This document shows, piece by piece, positions 40,093 through 50,372 of a DNA stretch of 64,000 bases. Below the pieces are notes generated by a model. It ran no database searches, was not told where the DNA came from, and saw only the letters and a program-made list of their open reading frames with translations. A program made the translations under genes and the position numbers. Each line of letters opens with the position of its first letter. The stretch's first letter is position 1. This stretch comes from Neoehrlichia mikurensis (GTDB lineage Bacteria > Pseudomonadota > Alphaproteobacteria > Rickettsiales > Anaplasmataceae), in the NCBI RefSeq assembly GCF_019186785.1, contig NZ_CP066557.1, forward strand, positions 1,005,334-1,069,333, read 5' to 3'.

Positions 40093-40623
40093 ATGACTTT
40101 AAATTTTGGGCCACAGCATGGATTTGCTTGGGATTTGAGAAAAAGTAATCCGTATGAAATATATGACAGATTAAGTTTTAAAGTTCCTGTAGGTACAAAT
40201 GGTGATTGCTATGATCGATATTTAGTAAGAATGGCAGAAATACGAGAATCAGTAAATTTAGTTAAGCAGTGTATTAATAGTATACCAGTAGGGGATGTTA
40301 AAACTGATGATAGAAAAATTGCTCCTCCTAAAAGAGAGGATATGAAAAAATCAATGGAAGCTTTAATTCATCATTTTAAGTTGTATTCTGAAGGTTATAA
40401 GGTATCAGAAGGCGAAGCATATGCAGCGGTTGAATCTCCTAAAGGAGAATTTGGAGTATACATAGTTGCAGATGGTACAAATAAGCCTTATAGATGTCGT
40501 ATAAGAGCTCCAGGATTTGCCCATTTACAAGCTATAAATGCTATGGCAAGGGGTCATATGCTAGCAGATCTTACAGCTATTATAGGGTCATTAGATATAG
40601 TTTTTGGAGAAATAGATAGATGA
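40093..40623 (+). pseudogene. nuoD: Internally deleted NADH-quinone oxidoreductase subunit D
   Basis: The first nine codons read MTLNFGPQH, the normal NuoD beginning. The next residues are [17 protein letters not shown], which in intact NuoD lie around residue 225. The rest matches the NuoD C-terminus up to the normal end FGEIDR. The frame is open at 176 residues against about 390 in the family, so about 215 codons (roughly 645 bp) are missing in frame. The lost part includes the HPAAHGVLR and GLLHRGTEK regions with the quinone-site His and Tyr. The stop overlaps the nuoE start. Functional complex I would need an intact copy elsewhere. Confidence 0.9.
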
Positions 40624-41141
40624 TGAATAATATAGAACTTGATAAAGATGAAGGATTTCAATTTACTAGCAGTAATTTACAAGAAGCAAAAAAGCTAATT
40701 AATAATTATCCAAAAGGTAGGGAATCAAGTGCAGTAATGTCATTATTATATATAGCTCAAAAGCAATGTGCAGGATATATTTCATTGGCTGCAATGGATT
40801 ATATTGCTAAGATGTTAAATATGCGTCCAATTCATGTATATGAAGTAGCAAAATTTTACTCTATGTACAATTTATCTCCTGTAGGGAAATACTTAATACA
40901 AGTTTGTAGGACAACTCCTTGTTGGTTATGTGGAAGTAATGATATAGTGAATACCTGTAAAAAAATTTTAAATATAAATTTTGGAGAAACCACAAAAGAT
41001 AATCTTTTTACTTTAAGAGAGACAGAGTGTTTAGGTGCTTGTGTTGATGCTCCTGTTGTGCAAATTAATAATGATTATTATGAAAGGTTAACTACTAAAA
41101 CAATGGAAAAAATCATTTACGATTTAAAAAATGAGAGTTAG
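40620..41141 (+). CDS. nuoE: NADH-quinone oxidoreductase subunit E
   Basis: 24-kDa-type subunit of complex I with a thioredoxin-like fold and the N1a [2Fe-2S] cluster. The 173-residue protein has ligands Cys96, Cys101 (CRTTPC), Cys137 and Cys141 (ECLGAC), matching the C-x4-C and C-x3-C pattern. Its ATG overlaps the nuoD stop by 4 bp (40620-40623), and its end overlaps dnaQ by 11 bp. Confidence 0.95.
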   Translation: MMNNIELDKDEGFQFTSSNLQEAKKLINNYPKGRESSAVMSLLYIAQKQCAGYISLAAMDYIAKMLNMRPIHVYEVAKFYSMYNLSPVGKYLIQVCRTTPCWLCGSNDIVNTCKKILNINFGETTKDNLFTLRETECLGACVDAPVVQINNDYYERLTTKTMEKIIYDLKNES

Positions 41142-41814
41142 AGAAATAGTATTAGATACAGAAACAACAGGACTTGATGCTAATGGTGGTGATAGAATTG
41201 TTGAAATAGGATGTGTAGAATTAGTAGATTACATATTCACTGGAAACGTATTTCATCATTATATAAATCCTGAACGTGATATACCATACTATTCAACTAA
41301 AATTCATGGTATTACTGTTGATATGGTAAAAGATAAACCTAAATTTGCAGATATTGCAGATAAATTTTTGGATTTTATTTCTGATGGAATATTAGTTATA
41401 CATAATGCAAAATTTGATATTTCATTTATAGAAATGGAGTTAAGTAAAATTAATAAAGAACATCGTCTTAATAATAGCTTTGTTGATACATTGATATTAG
41501 CACGAAAAAAATTTCCTGGTATGCCTGTTACACTTGATGCTTTATGCAAAAGGTTTAATATTTCATTACAAGATAGGAAATTTCATGGAGCATTGTTAGA
41601 TGCAACTTTATTATCTAAAGTATATATTGAGCTAAAAGGAGGATTACAAAGATCATTAAATTTTAGCGATATGGATAAGAATAATATTGAACAAAGATTT
41701 ACTGGATCTCATAATTTATGTATGCGTCATTTTAAAATAAATCAATATGATTATGAAAAGCATAAAGAATTGTTAAAAAAAATTAAAAATTCTATATGGA
41801 ACAAGTTGAAATAA
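41131..41814 (+). CDS. dnaQ: DNA polymerase III epsilon subunit
   Basis: Proofreading 3'-5' exonuclease of the replicative polymerase. The 227-residue protein has the DEDDh residues Asp9 and Glu11 (LDTETTGLD), Asp96 (HNAKFDISFIE), and His152 with Asp157 (FHGALLDATLL). The tail is the polymerase-binding segment. It overlaps nuoE by 11 bp, so proofreading expression is tied to a respiratory operon in this layout. Confidence 0.94.
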   Translation: MRVREIVLDTETTGLDANGGDRIVEIGCVELVDYIFTGNVFHHYINPERDIPYYSTKIHGITVDMVKDKPKFADIADKFLDFISDGILVIHNAKFDISFIEMELSKINKEHRLNNSFVDTLILARKKFPGMPVTLDALCKRFNISLQDRKFHGALLDATLLSKVYIELKGGLQRSLNFSDMDKNNIEQRFTGSHNLCMRHFKINQYDYEKHKELLKKIKNSIWNKLK

Positions 41815-42204
41815 TATTATTTGTAAAATAAAAGTCCTTCATTATTTAATATATTATAATTTTGTATGCATATGTGGTTTTATGCTGTTAATTGCATATT
41901 TTCATAATAATCTTGTTGTATAATATACTTTATGTAAAAATTGCTTAATAAAATCTTATAATATATAAATTATAACTATAGAAATATATAATATTTATAT
42001 TAAAGCTATAATAATAATTAATTTTATAATTACTGTTATCCTAGTAATATACTAGTATATTAACTAATTAGTGTTAATTGATAAAGTAGATCTCAAATTT
42101 GTAAAATATGTTGTTTATTATAATATTTAAGTGATGTATAAGTTATAATTATTGATATAATAAGGAATATGAATTAATAAATCTTTAATCTATGAATGTA
42201 GCTC
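41815..42204. other. Intergenic region without visible feature
   Basis: The converging dnaQ and thiL genes are separated by 390 AT-rich bases. No gene, and no G-C-stemmed terminator stands out. Confidence 0.4.
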
Positions 42205-43164
42205 TTAATTAGAAAAGTGCTGAAATCCCTTTTTTTTAAGTGTTATTTTTTGATTATTATGATCGTATATGTTTATATTACATCCATTAGATAAATATCC
42301 TATTTGTGTGATTTTAATTCCTATTTTAGAAGATAAGTCTTTTATTTTAATATCATTTTTAGGATGTGAAGTAAATGCAAGCTCGTAATCATCACCTCCT
42401 GTTAAAATTGTGTCAAGAAGTTGTGGATTATTATTTAATATAATTTTTGCTTCTTTTGATAATGGTATTTTATTTATATATATGTTAGCTTCTACATGAG
42501 ATGATTGGCAAATATGTTCTATATCTTGTATTAGTCCATCAGATATATCTATACATGATGAAGCTATATTGTTATTATTTATGTATAATCCTAGATCAAG
42601 TCTTGGATTTGGTAAGTCATATTTATTTTTAAAGTAATGACAATTTTGACTTTTTATAATATTATGATAAGTTAGTAATCCTAGTGCAGCATCTCCAATA
42701 TTACCACTGATATATATATAATCACCTGCGGTTGCTTTTGATCTTTCTAATGATGAATGATTAGTAAATCCTAAAATAGTTATACTAATGATAATACTAT
42801 TGTTATTATTTTGTGTTGTATCTCCGCCTATGAGTTTGATATTAAATTGTTGATTATCTTCTTTTAATCCGCTAGTAAATTTTTTCCACCATTGTTCAGT
42901 GATATTACTAGGTAAAATTAATCCCAAAAGATAGCCATATGGTTTTACTCCCATAGATGCTATGTCAGAAAGATTGACCCGTAAAGATTTTTTTGCAAGT
43001 AATTTTGGGTTGTGATTACTGAAAAAATGTACTTTTTCAACTAAAATATCTTTAGTTATTATTAATTTGTCTTGTAAATTTGTTATTTGTGCAGCATCAT
43101 TGCCTATTAATGAATTGTAATCTAAAGGATATATATATTTTTTTATATAATTGAATTCATTCAT
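42205..43164 (-). CDS. thiL: Thiamine-monophosphate kinase
   Basis: Phosphorylates thiamine monophosphate to the active diphosphate. The 319-residue protein has the ATP/Mg site GNDAAQI near the start, VNLSDIASMGVKPYGYLLGL, GGDTTQ, a GNIGDAALGL segment, SCIDISDGLIQDI and LTGGDDYELAF. No other thiamine genes are adjacent. It is divergent from the YihY-type gene, with a 59-bp spacer. Confidence 0.94.
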   Translation of the reverse strand: MNEFNYIKKYIYPLDYNSLIGNDAAQITNLQDKLIITKDILVEKVHFFSNHNPKLLAKKSLRVNLSDIASMGVKPYGYLLGLILPSNITEQWWKKFTSGLKEDNQQFNIKLIGGDTTQNNNNSIIISITILGFTNHSSLERSKATAGDYIYISGNIGDAALGLLTYHNIIKSQNCHYFKNKYDLPNPRLDLGLYINNNNIASSCIDISDGLIQDIEHICQSSHVEANIYINKIPLSKEAKIILNNNPQLLDTILTGGDDYELAFTSHPKNDIKIKDLSSKIGIKITQIGYLSNGCNINIYDHNNQKITLKKKGFQHFSN

Positions 43165-43223
43165 AGTATTTATTATGTAATGAGTTGTAAGTTTGTGTAT
43201 TATATATTAGTAGTAGGTATAAT

Positions 43224-44042
43224 ATGATACATAAAAAAATAAAATTTTTTATAAAATGTATTTATTTAGCGCTAAATGACTTTATAGATCATGATGGTAT
43301 AGAACATGCTGGATATTTATCGTTTATTATATTGTTGTCTATATTTCCTTTTTTAGTATTTTTAACTGCAGTAGTATCAAATTTTGCTGTCATTTTAGAT
43401 CAATATAATTTTACTGAAAAGTTTTTTATGTTAATTATTGATAATGTTCCGCAAAATTTAATAGCAGGATTAATACCAAGAATTAATGAAATAGTTTTAG
43501 GCCCTCCACATAGTTTGTTAACCTTAGCAGCTGTAGGTACTGTTTGGACTGCTTCTTCAGCTGTGGAAGGAGTGAGAACAATACTTAATAAGGCATTAAG
43601 AGTTTCAACTCCTCCTCCATATATTCTACGAAGATTATTAAGTATATTGCAGTTTTTAATTATCACTTTTATAATTACTATTACAATGATGTGTATTATT
43701 TTAGTGCCAATGATTTTTGATTTACTTAATCAACATTGGGGATATGTTAAATATACAGTAAGTGGGTTAGTACTATTAATTTCTATTACATGTTTATATT
43801 CTATTATACCTAATACTAGGCAAAATATTATTAATGTTATACCTGGTGCTATTGTAGTGACTTTATTATGGACGATATCTTCATTTCTCTTTGCTTGGTA
43901 TATAAAAAATTTTCATTCATTAAGTATAATATATGGAAGTTTAGCAGGTATTATTGTTTCTTTATTATTTTTTTATATATTGAGTATATTTTTTATTTAT
44001 GGAGCAGAATTAAATTATAGATTAAATCAATATAAAAAATAG
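43224..44042 (+). CDS. YihY/BrkB-type inner membrane protein
   Basis: A 272-residue polytopic protein with about six membrane helices. The family hallmarks are AGYLSFIILLSIFPFLVFL near residues 31-49, a GTVWTASSAVEGVRTILNKA segment, and YGSLAGIIVSLLFFYI near the end. The family was once called ribonuclease BN, but that activity belongs to another protein. The function here is unknown. It is followed by the duplicated segment. Confidence 0.88.
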   Translation: MIHKKIKFFIKCIYLALNDFIDHDGIEHAGYLSFIILLSIFPFLVFLTAVVSNFAVILDQYNFTEKFFMLIIDNVPQNLIAGLIPRINEIVLGPPHSLLTLAAVGTVWTASSAVEGVRTILNKALRVSTPPPYILRRLLSILQFLIITFIITITMMCIILVPMIFDLLNQHWGYVKYTVSGLVLLISITCLYSIIPNTRQNIINVIPGAIVVTLLWTISSFLFAWYIKNFHSLSIIYGSLAGIIVSLLFFYILSIFFIYGAELNYRLNQYKK

Positions 44043-44367
44043 TATCTTGTTAATAATGTGTATGTGATATTACATTTATTTAGTGTTATTATTACTATAG
44101 TGTTAAAGTACATAAAATACTTATGTAAGTTCCATTAAAATACGATGCTACTCAAAATTTTTATAGATAGTACTACAATTAATGCACACAAAATTATTGT
44201 TTGTATGGCTTACAATTATATTTTTTATTAATCTCTTTTTATAAAATATATGTTATAAATAAACGTTTATGGTATTTATAAATCTATCTATTCTTATGAA
44301 AGAATGCTAAGTTACTATTTTAATGTTTTAATTATAAAGTACAGCCATGTAATTATTATAAAATGAA
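44043..44367. other. Gap before duplicated segment
   Basis: AT-rich sequence without an intact gene. A 28-codon ATG frame near 44140-44230 is probably chance. The duplication begins at 44368 with no flanking repeat that I can see. Confidence 0.35.
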
Positions 44368-44417
44368 GAAAATAATGCTAATATTAAAGCAGTTATATTT
44401 AGTATTTTTTTAGCCAT
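44328..44417 (-). pseudogene. Truncated 5' copy of the 350-residue membrane-protein gene
   Basis: The duplicate carries the start codon and first 16 codons of the gene at 19066-20118 (MAKKILNITALILALF). It then runs into unrelated sequence and stops after 29 codons. It is probably non-functional. Confidence 0.85.
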
Positions 44418-45176
44418 GCATATCTCATTGTTAAATTTTTTTAGTTAATTATGTATTTTATGATTTTACCTTTTTTAATATATCATTGTTTATAGATTAT
44501 TTACAATAATTTTAGTTATGTATATATTTTTTATTATAAATAAAAAATTGAATATTTTGTGTATATTGTAAGTTTTATGAGATCTTATTTTAAGTACTTA
44601 TGTTTTTATAAAATGATGCTATAGTACCATTTTATTAACTAGTATTTTTTATAATGTACATTATAGTATTTATATAATTTTTGAATATAATATAACTAAT
44701 ACAAGAATGATATTCTGATAGGTTTTTATTTATAAAATTAATAACGAATTTCTTATAAGTTATTAATTAGCAAGAAATTACTAGCTGATGTAAATAAGTA
44801 TAATATTCAATATGATATACAAGTTTTTTTTTATGTATTACTACCAAATTATTAACATTACACTACTATAAGTAAATATTATAAAATTGATAAAATTTTT
44901 AATAGACATATTTTGTGTAATGTTTATTAATAATTTAAAAATTGATAAATAAAGGAAAGATTATTTATAAAAATGATTATATTTTATAATATTAACAAAG
45001 CTATAACCTGATTTTTAGTTATATCTTTGCAGAAAATTAATAAAAAATCTTAGGTAAACATAAGTGAAAATTAAAAAGAGGTAATTATATATCAAAGCTC
45101 CAGATGTAAAATGTACTAATGCTTAATGTATGCAAATGATAATTTTCATGTACATTTTTGATATATTGATTTTTGT

Positions 45177-45530
45177 TTAATTTTCATTATTATTGAAAGA
45201 AATATTTCTGGTTTCACTTGGCAATGTTACACATAGTCCGTCAAGTTCTTTAGTAATCATAATTTGACACCCAAGTCTTGAAGTTTCTGTTAACCCAAAT
45301 GCAAGATCAAGCATGTCATTTTCTTCATCTGATAACTCATTATATTTTTCCACTACACTGTACCATGATGGATCAATGATTAGATGGCAGGTAGAACATG
45401 CTAAAGATCCTTCACAAGCACCTTCTAAATTGACGTTATTTCTATGTGCTAATGTTAGTAGAGTTTCTCCCTCATAAGCTTGGAAAGTATGTTTGCTTCC
45501 ATCTGGAAAAGTAAAAGTAACGAATGGCAT
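45177..45530 (-). CDS. fdx: ISC-type [2Fe-2S] ferredoxin (copy 2)
   Basis: Encodes the same 117-residue protein as 20878-21231, with ligands Cys39, Cys45, Cys48 and Cys88, and the same ribosome site. The isc operon promoter did not come with the copy. The gene lies downstream of comM and the hscA fragment on the same strand, so any expression would probably be by read-through from comM or from an internal promoter in hscA. Confidence 0.9.
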   Translation of the reverse strand: MPFVTFTFPDGSKHTFQAYEGETLLTLAHRNNVNLEGACEGSLACSTCHLIIDPSWYSVVEKYNELSDEENDMLDLAFGLTETSRLGCQIMITKELDGLCVTLPSETRNISFNNNEN

Positions 45531-45547
45531 AAAATATCTCCGTGTAT

Positions 45548-46529
45548 TTAATTATTAATAGATTTTTTTAAATCCAGAATCATTTGTTGCATAAAATTTG
45601 AAGATTTTAATACGAGACTATTAATAGCATTTTCTATATTATTTATGTTGTTACTTAATAGAGTATGTTGCAATTTTTGAATCGCATTGTTAATTGCTTT
45701 TCTTTCGGATTTTTCTATTGAATCTTTATTTTTTACTAAATTATCTTTTATTATTTTTATCATATTTTGTCCTTTAATTTTTATTTCAGATAAGTATCTT
45801 AATTGCATATCTTGATCAAAGTTTTCTAGAGATTCTGATATATGTTGTTCTATCTCTTGATTTGTTAGGTTGTATGTTGATTGAATTTCAACATACTTTT
45901 TGATCCCTGTAGAGTCTTCTTGTGCTGAGACAGTTAATAAACCGTCAGCATCGACAGAAAATTCTACTTTAATTCTTGCTTGTCCTGCAGGTAGTGGTGG
46001 TATATTTTTTAAATCAAACTTTGCTAAAGATTTATTATGAAATATCATTTCACGCTCGCCTTGACATATATGTATTTGTATAGAAGTTTGACCATCTACA
46101 TATGTAGTAAATTCTTGAATGGCAGATGTGGGAATTGGTGTATTACGTGGTATTATTTTTTCAACAATCCCTCCTATTGTTTCAAGTCCTAAAGATAAAG
46201 GTAGTACATCGATTAATATGCTCTTATTATTTATATGTGGATTTGAAAGATAGTATGCTTGAAGTGCAGCACCAGTGACAACAACCTCTTCTGGATTAAT
46301 GTTATCAAATATTTTATTTGGAAAAAGATTATTTAACATGTTCTTTATCATTGGAGTCTTTGTTGAACCTCCAACCAAAAGTACCTTAGATATATGATGA
46401 TAATTTATATTAACACTTGCAAGAGTATCTGTAACTATTTGTAAAGTTTTGTTTATTAACGGCATGATGATGTTATTGAGATCTTGTTTCGTGATTGTAC
46501 ATTCAAATAACTTGTTTTGTATATTAAAT
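45548..46529 (-). pseudogene. hscA: Headless hscA fragment
   Basis: The last 982 bp of hscA. The homologous reading frame begins at the equivalent of residue 283 and an in-frame TAA lies just outside the junction. The first internal ATG is at 46465 (equivalent to Met305), which would give a 305-residue product with the end of the ATPase domain plus the whole substrate-binding domain. It lacks the ATP phosphate loops and cannot be an active Hsp70. Confidence 0.9.
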
Positions 46530-46571
46530 ATGTCTAATTATTGTGATGCACTTAATAGTCAATTTTAATAA

Positions 46572-48071
46572 TTAATTGTAAATATTTTTATTTAAATAAG
46601 TTAGTGCTTCTGCTACATCATCTTCTTCTATTATCTCTTTTAAAGCTAAATCAGCTATTGTACGAGCTACTTTTAGTATTTTTGTATAATCTCTTATTGA
46701 TAAATAGCAATTTTGTGTTGCATTTTTTAAAATTTTAATAGCATTTTTATTTAATATAAGAAATTTTTCTATATCACTTTCTGATAAAAGTGCATTACAC
46801 TTTGATTTAATGCTAACATAGCGGTCTTCCTGTATTTTCCGGACCTTTATTACCCTGCTTTTTATTGATTTTGAATCTTCTGAATAACATTCTTGTGAAA
46901 ATATGTTAATATTTGGTACAGCAACATGTATATCTATTCTGCTCATTATAGGACCAGAAATTTTATTTTGATATTCAATAGCACATTTTGGTGCGCGGTT
47001 ACAAGAGTGGTTGGTATTATCAAAATATCCACATCTACATGGATTCATAGCAGCTATTAACTGAAAATTTGCAGGATAAGTTATATGAGATTTTAATCTT
47101 GGTATAAGAATATTTTTATTTTCTAGAGGTTGCCGTAAAGCATCTAAGACATGTCGTGAAAATTCTGGTAATTCATCTAAAAATAATACACCATTATGAG
47201 CTAAGGTTACTTCTCCAGGATACGCATTACGTCCACCTCCAATCATTGCAGCAAGAGATGATGAGCTATGAGGTTCGCGAAAAGGTCTAGATTTAAGTAA
47301 TGTGCTACATTTTTGATAAATACTTGCAATTATGCTGATATCAATGGTTTCATCATGACTTAAATCTGGTAATATGCTCAATAACCTTTTTGCCAACATT
47401 GATTTACCAGTTCCTGGAGATCCTATCATTAATAAATTATGTCCTCCTGCAGCGGCAATTTCAATAGCTCTTTTTGTAATTAATTGACCTTTTACGTCTT
47501 TCATATCTACTGAAATTGTATTATTAATAATGTTTTGTTTTTTAGGAGGAGGAATTTTATTATTATTATTAAAATGATTAATAAGTGATGCTAAATGTTT
47601 TACTGGCAATATTGTAATATTATTAATTAGTGCTGCTTCTGAGCCGTTATCATAAGGGCATATAATGCTTTTTTTTTCTTTATATGCACTAATAGCACTA
47701 GGTAATACTCCAGGTACAGAAATAATACTTCCATCAAGTGAAAGCTCTCCTAATATAATATAAGATGATAAATCGTTGATTTTAGGAATAATATTCATGA
47801 TTGCTAATAAGCCGGTAACTATAGGCAAATCATAATGGCTTCCTTCTTTAAATAAATTTGCTGGAGATAAATTTACTGTAATTCTTTGTGTAGGTAAAGT
47901 CATATTTATGGAAGTAAGAGATGCCCTTATTCTTTCTCTAGATTCAGCAATAGTTTTATCTGGTAATCCAACTATGTTAAATGCAGGGATTCCCCTTGCA
48001 ACATGTATTTGGACAACTACATTTAAGGTTTGAATTCCATGAAATGCTACAGTATGAATATTAATTGTCAT
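46572..48071 (-). CDS. comM: YifB/ComM-type Mg-chelatase-like AAA+ ATPase
   Basis: A 499-residue protein with an N-terminal Lon-protease-like (inactive) domain, a Walker A GSPGTGKS at 217-224 (in LLMIGSPGTGKSMLAKRL), the Walker B region NGVLFLDELPEF, and a C-terminal zinc-finger-like insert with AAMNPCRCGYF and CNRAPKCAIEYQ. ComM is a hexameric helicase that aids branch migration during integration of foreign DNA in transformable bacteria. Its role in an intracellular bacterium is unknown. Confidence 0.94.
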   Translation of the reverse strand: MTINIHTVAFHGIQTLNVVVQIHVARGIPAFNIVGLPDKTIAESRERIRASLTSINMTLPTQRITVNLSPANLFKEGSHYDLPIVTGLLAIMNIIPKINDLSSYIILGELSLDGSIISVPGVLPSAISAYKEKKSIICPYDNGSEAALINNITILPVKHLASLINHFNNNNKIPPPKKQNIINNTISVDMKDVKGQLITKRAIEIAAAGGHNLLMIGSPGTGKSMLAKRLLSILPDLSHDETIDISIIASIYQKCSTLLKSRPFREPHSSSSLAAMIGGGRNAYPGEVTLAHNGVLFLDELPEFSRHVLDALRQPLENKNILIPRLKSHITYPANFQLIAAMNPCRCGYFDNTNHSCNRAPKCAIEYQNKISGPIMSRIDIHVAVPNINIFSQECYSEDSKSIKSRVIKVRKIQEDRYVSIKSKCNALLSESDIEKFLILNKNAIKILKNATQNCYLSIRDYTKILKVARTIADLALKEIIEEDDVAEALTYLNKNIYN

Positions 48072-48941
48072 AATATTTATATTATTTTTTTTAATATAAA
48101 TAAATTATTTAGGAAATTCTAGTAATATTTTAATATTTATTAATTTCTTTATTAAATTTACTTGTGTATTATTTAATACTTAATTTTATGTAGTAGTGTT
48201 GTTTATTATAAAATTAAAGATTTATTTATAAAAGAGATGAATGTTAGATTACATTTAGAATCTAATCTTTTTATGTTAAATTAACATATAGTAAAGGTAA
48301 GGGGGATTATTTCATTAATGAAAAGTGTAGATATCATTGACTGTAACTAAAAAATATTCTAGTTAAAAAATGGTTTTTAATAAGTTGGATCCATGACTGA
48401 TTTACAAAGTTTAGTACTTCATGGTATTTTAAATATATTTGTAATATAGAGCTACTATTTATATTAATATGTAGTGTGTAATTATTTTCAGATAAAAGAA
48501 TTTCAAATATTATTGTTATATAGCTATATTATATAAGGATTATATAGAGAATATTATAACAACTTGTAAAATATAAAGATAATTTTAAAAGGAAATGTAA
48601 TACTAAATTTAAGGTTTATGTAGTTATAAGTAATAAATTATTGTTATAATTTATTGAGTATATAATACTGTAATATTAGTACATACATAATACATGATGT
48701 CTAAAGAGAAATATCTATATAATAAGAAATATAAAAAATGGTATTTTATCTTACTTTTATCTAATTACTTGTTTTTTTTATAATTAAATGTTCATATTAA
48801 AGAATAAAAAATTATCTTATACATGTATATTAGTACATAAATAGATACATGATACTTAAGGTAAATATTCATAAAATTTGATCAGTTAGATATAATATAA
48901 GAAGCTAAGAAGTGAAGGTATTTTTAAGTTAATATTTGTGT
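48072..48941. other. Long gap with hairpin and small frame
   Basis: No established gene. A 7-bp stem (48244-48250/48259-48265) followed by a short T-run resembles a plus-strand terminator, but there is no plus-strand gene before it. A 28-codon ATG frame at 48697-48783 encodes a basic then hydrophobic peptide (KKYKKWYFILLLSNYLFFL). It could be a micro-membrane-protein or chance. Confidence 0.3.
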
Positions 48942-49607
48942 TTATAAACATTTATGTAAATATCCAAGTCCTATTAGATACATTTCAGGAGAATTTTTTC
49001 TACTTGCATTAGGTTTAAAGTATTTTACTTTTTTAAAAGAATGTTTCATTTTTTGATAAAATTCTTTTTCATATTCTCCTTGTAAGATTTTAGTTACAAA
49101 TATTCCTTCAGCGAGTAAAAAGTTATTTGCTATGTTTAATGCAATTTCACATAAATTCATAATATTAGCATGATCTATATATTTATGACCGCAAGATTTA
49201 GGTGCTAAATCAGATAATACTATATTAAATTTCATATCTTGTAATGCATCATATACTAATCTAGTATTATTAATGATGTCACAATTGATAAATTTTGTAT
49301 TAGGGATTGGATCCATGTGATTAATATCTACAGCTATTACATAAGACTTATCATCACTTGCCACCTTATGTGCTGCTACTTGCGTCCATCCTCCAGGAGA
49401 TGATCCAAGATCTAATACATAATATCCTTTTTTAAAAATTTTAAATTTGTTATCTATTTCTATAAGTTTATATGCTGACCTAGATTTATAACCTTGTTTT
49501 TTTGCTAATAAAACATAAGGATCATTGATTTGTCTTAGGAGCCATCTTGTTGATGACGTACTTCTACCTTTTGCGGTTTTTAGAACGATAGCTATGATAT
49601 GCCTCAT
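48942..49607 (-). CDS. rlmE: 23S rRNA 2'-O-methyltransferase RlmE
   Basis: FtsJ/RrmJ family, methylating U2552 of 23S rRNA with S-adenosylmethionine. The 221-residue protein has the cofactor motif DLGSSPGGW (66-74), Lys47 in [10 protein letters not shown], Asp in VLSDLAPK, and Lys/Glu in VTKILQGE, together forming the K-D-K-E tetrad. About 15 extra N-terminal residues are present. Long gaps lie on both sides. Confidence 0.94.
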   Translation of the reverse strand: MRHIIAIVLKTAKGRSTSSTRWLLRQINDPYVLLAKKQGYKSRSAYKLIEIDNKFKIFKKGYYVLDLGSSPGGWTQVAAHKVASDDKSYVIAVDINHMDPIPNTKFINCDIINNTRLVYDALQDMKFNIVLSDLAPKSCGHKYIDHANIMNLCEIALNIANNFLLAEGIFVTKILQGEYEKEFYQKMKHSFKKVKYFKPNASRKNSPEMYLIGLGYLHKCL

Positions 49608-49685
49608 TGATTAGTATTATTAGCTTAATAATAAGGATTAAAAATAAAAAAAAAAGAATTATTTCTAATGGATAAAGTATGCTTA

Positions 49686-49714
49686 TTGACAGCCGGTGTT
49701 ATATCTTGTAATGT
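49686..49714 (+). promoter_or_regulatory. Probable promoter of tRNA-Pro
   Basis: A consensus -35 TTGACA (49686-49691), a 17-base spacer and a -10-like TAATGT (49709-49714), placing the start about 20 bases before the tRNA. It is the best promoter match that I see in this window. Confidence 0.55.
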
Positions 49715-49740
49715 ACATTATTGTGTATTATGCATATCAA

Positions 49741-49817
<77 letters not shown>

Positions 49818-49951
49818 CTTATTTTAAGAATTAATAGTATAATGGATAGATATTGATTGAGCATTATGTAAGATTATATTTTTTAAATTTTATAATGTAA
49901 AAAAGTAGCTAATAAATGATAATTATTAGTATATCTTACATTTGGATATGA

Positions 49952-50089
49952 GGAAGCAAAATAGATATTAAAATATTGATATATATACAATTTAAAGTTC
50001 ACTTAGAATTAATTTTTTTTGTAAAAGATCAGTACATTATTTATTGCGTGATAAAAGATAAGCTTTTTGAGAAAGTAAGATTTCAATGA
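49952..50089 (+). pseudogene. Start-less coding-like tract
   Basis: Forty-five codons between two stops with coding-like content (VHLELIFFVKDQYIIYCVIK, then DKLFEKVRFQ). No ATG at the beginning; a TTG is available inside. Not recognised. It lies in the same gap as the clpB piece but on the opposite strand. Confidence 0.22.
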
Positions 50090-50177
50090 AATAAATTTGT
50101 ATATATTTAATTATATGATGATTATTAATAGAACATAAAGGTGAAGCAAATTTTGTAGTGCAGTTTTTTGTTCTTAC

Positions 50178-50324
50178 TTAAAAAATATCAAAGGTAAATA
50201 GCTTTAATGTACTATATAATTTATTAAATACTATAATTTCATCCAGTCTATTTAAAAATTCTGGCCGAAAATTTAAACGTAGTATTTTTAAAACTTCTTG
50301 ATTATTTATATCATTTGTATTGTC
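50178..50324 (-). pseudogene. clpB: clpB fragment
   Basis: A stop-bounded minus-strand tract reads NNQEVLKILRLNFRPEFLN, then RLDEIIVFNKL, the highly conserved segment near the end of the second AAA+ module of ClpB/ClpA disaggregases (family form FRPEFINRxDExVVF). The match covers about 50217-50324; the remaining residues to the stop look unrelated. It has no start codon and is only about 36 codons of a gene of roughly 860. An intact clpB is presumably elsewhere. Confidence 0.8.
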
Positions 50325-50372
50325 TTAATGGTAAAATAAATACTAGTTAGTTTATCCTGATTTTAATTTATT

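Larger units (their letters stand above)
44368..46529. repeat. 2,162-bp direct repeat, copy 2
   Basis: Exact-offset copy of 20069-22230 (24,299 bp apart), placed between the YihY-type gene and comM. The right end breaks 42 bp from the comM stop. No insertion-sequence features are at the edges. The left part (44418-45176) is the same empty gap as in copy 1. Confidence 0.95.

Noticed and set aside
44368-46529. Duplication as a transposon
   Set aside because: No transposase, no terminal inverted repeats and no target-site duplication at either edge; the ends fall inside genes.
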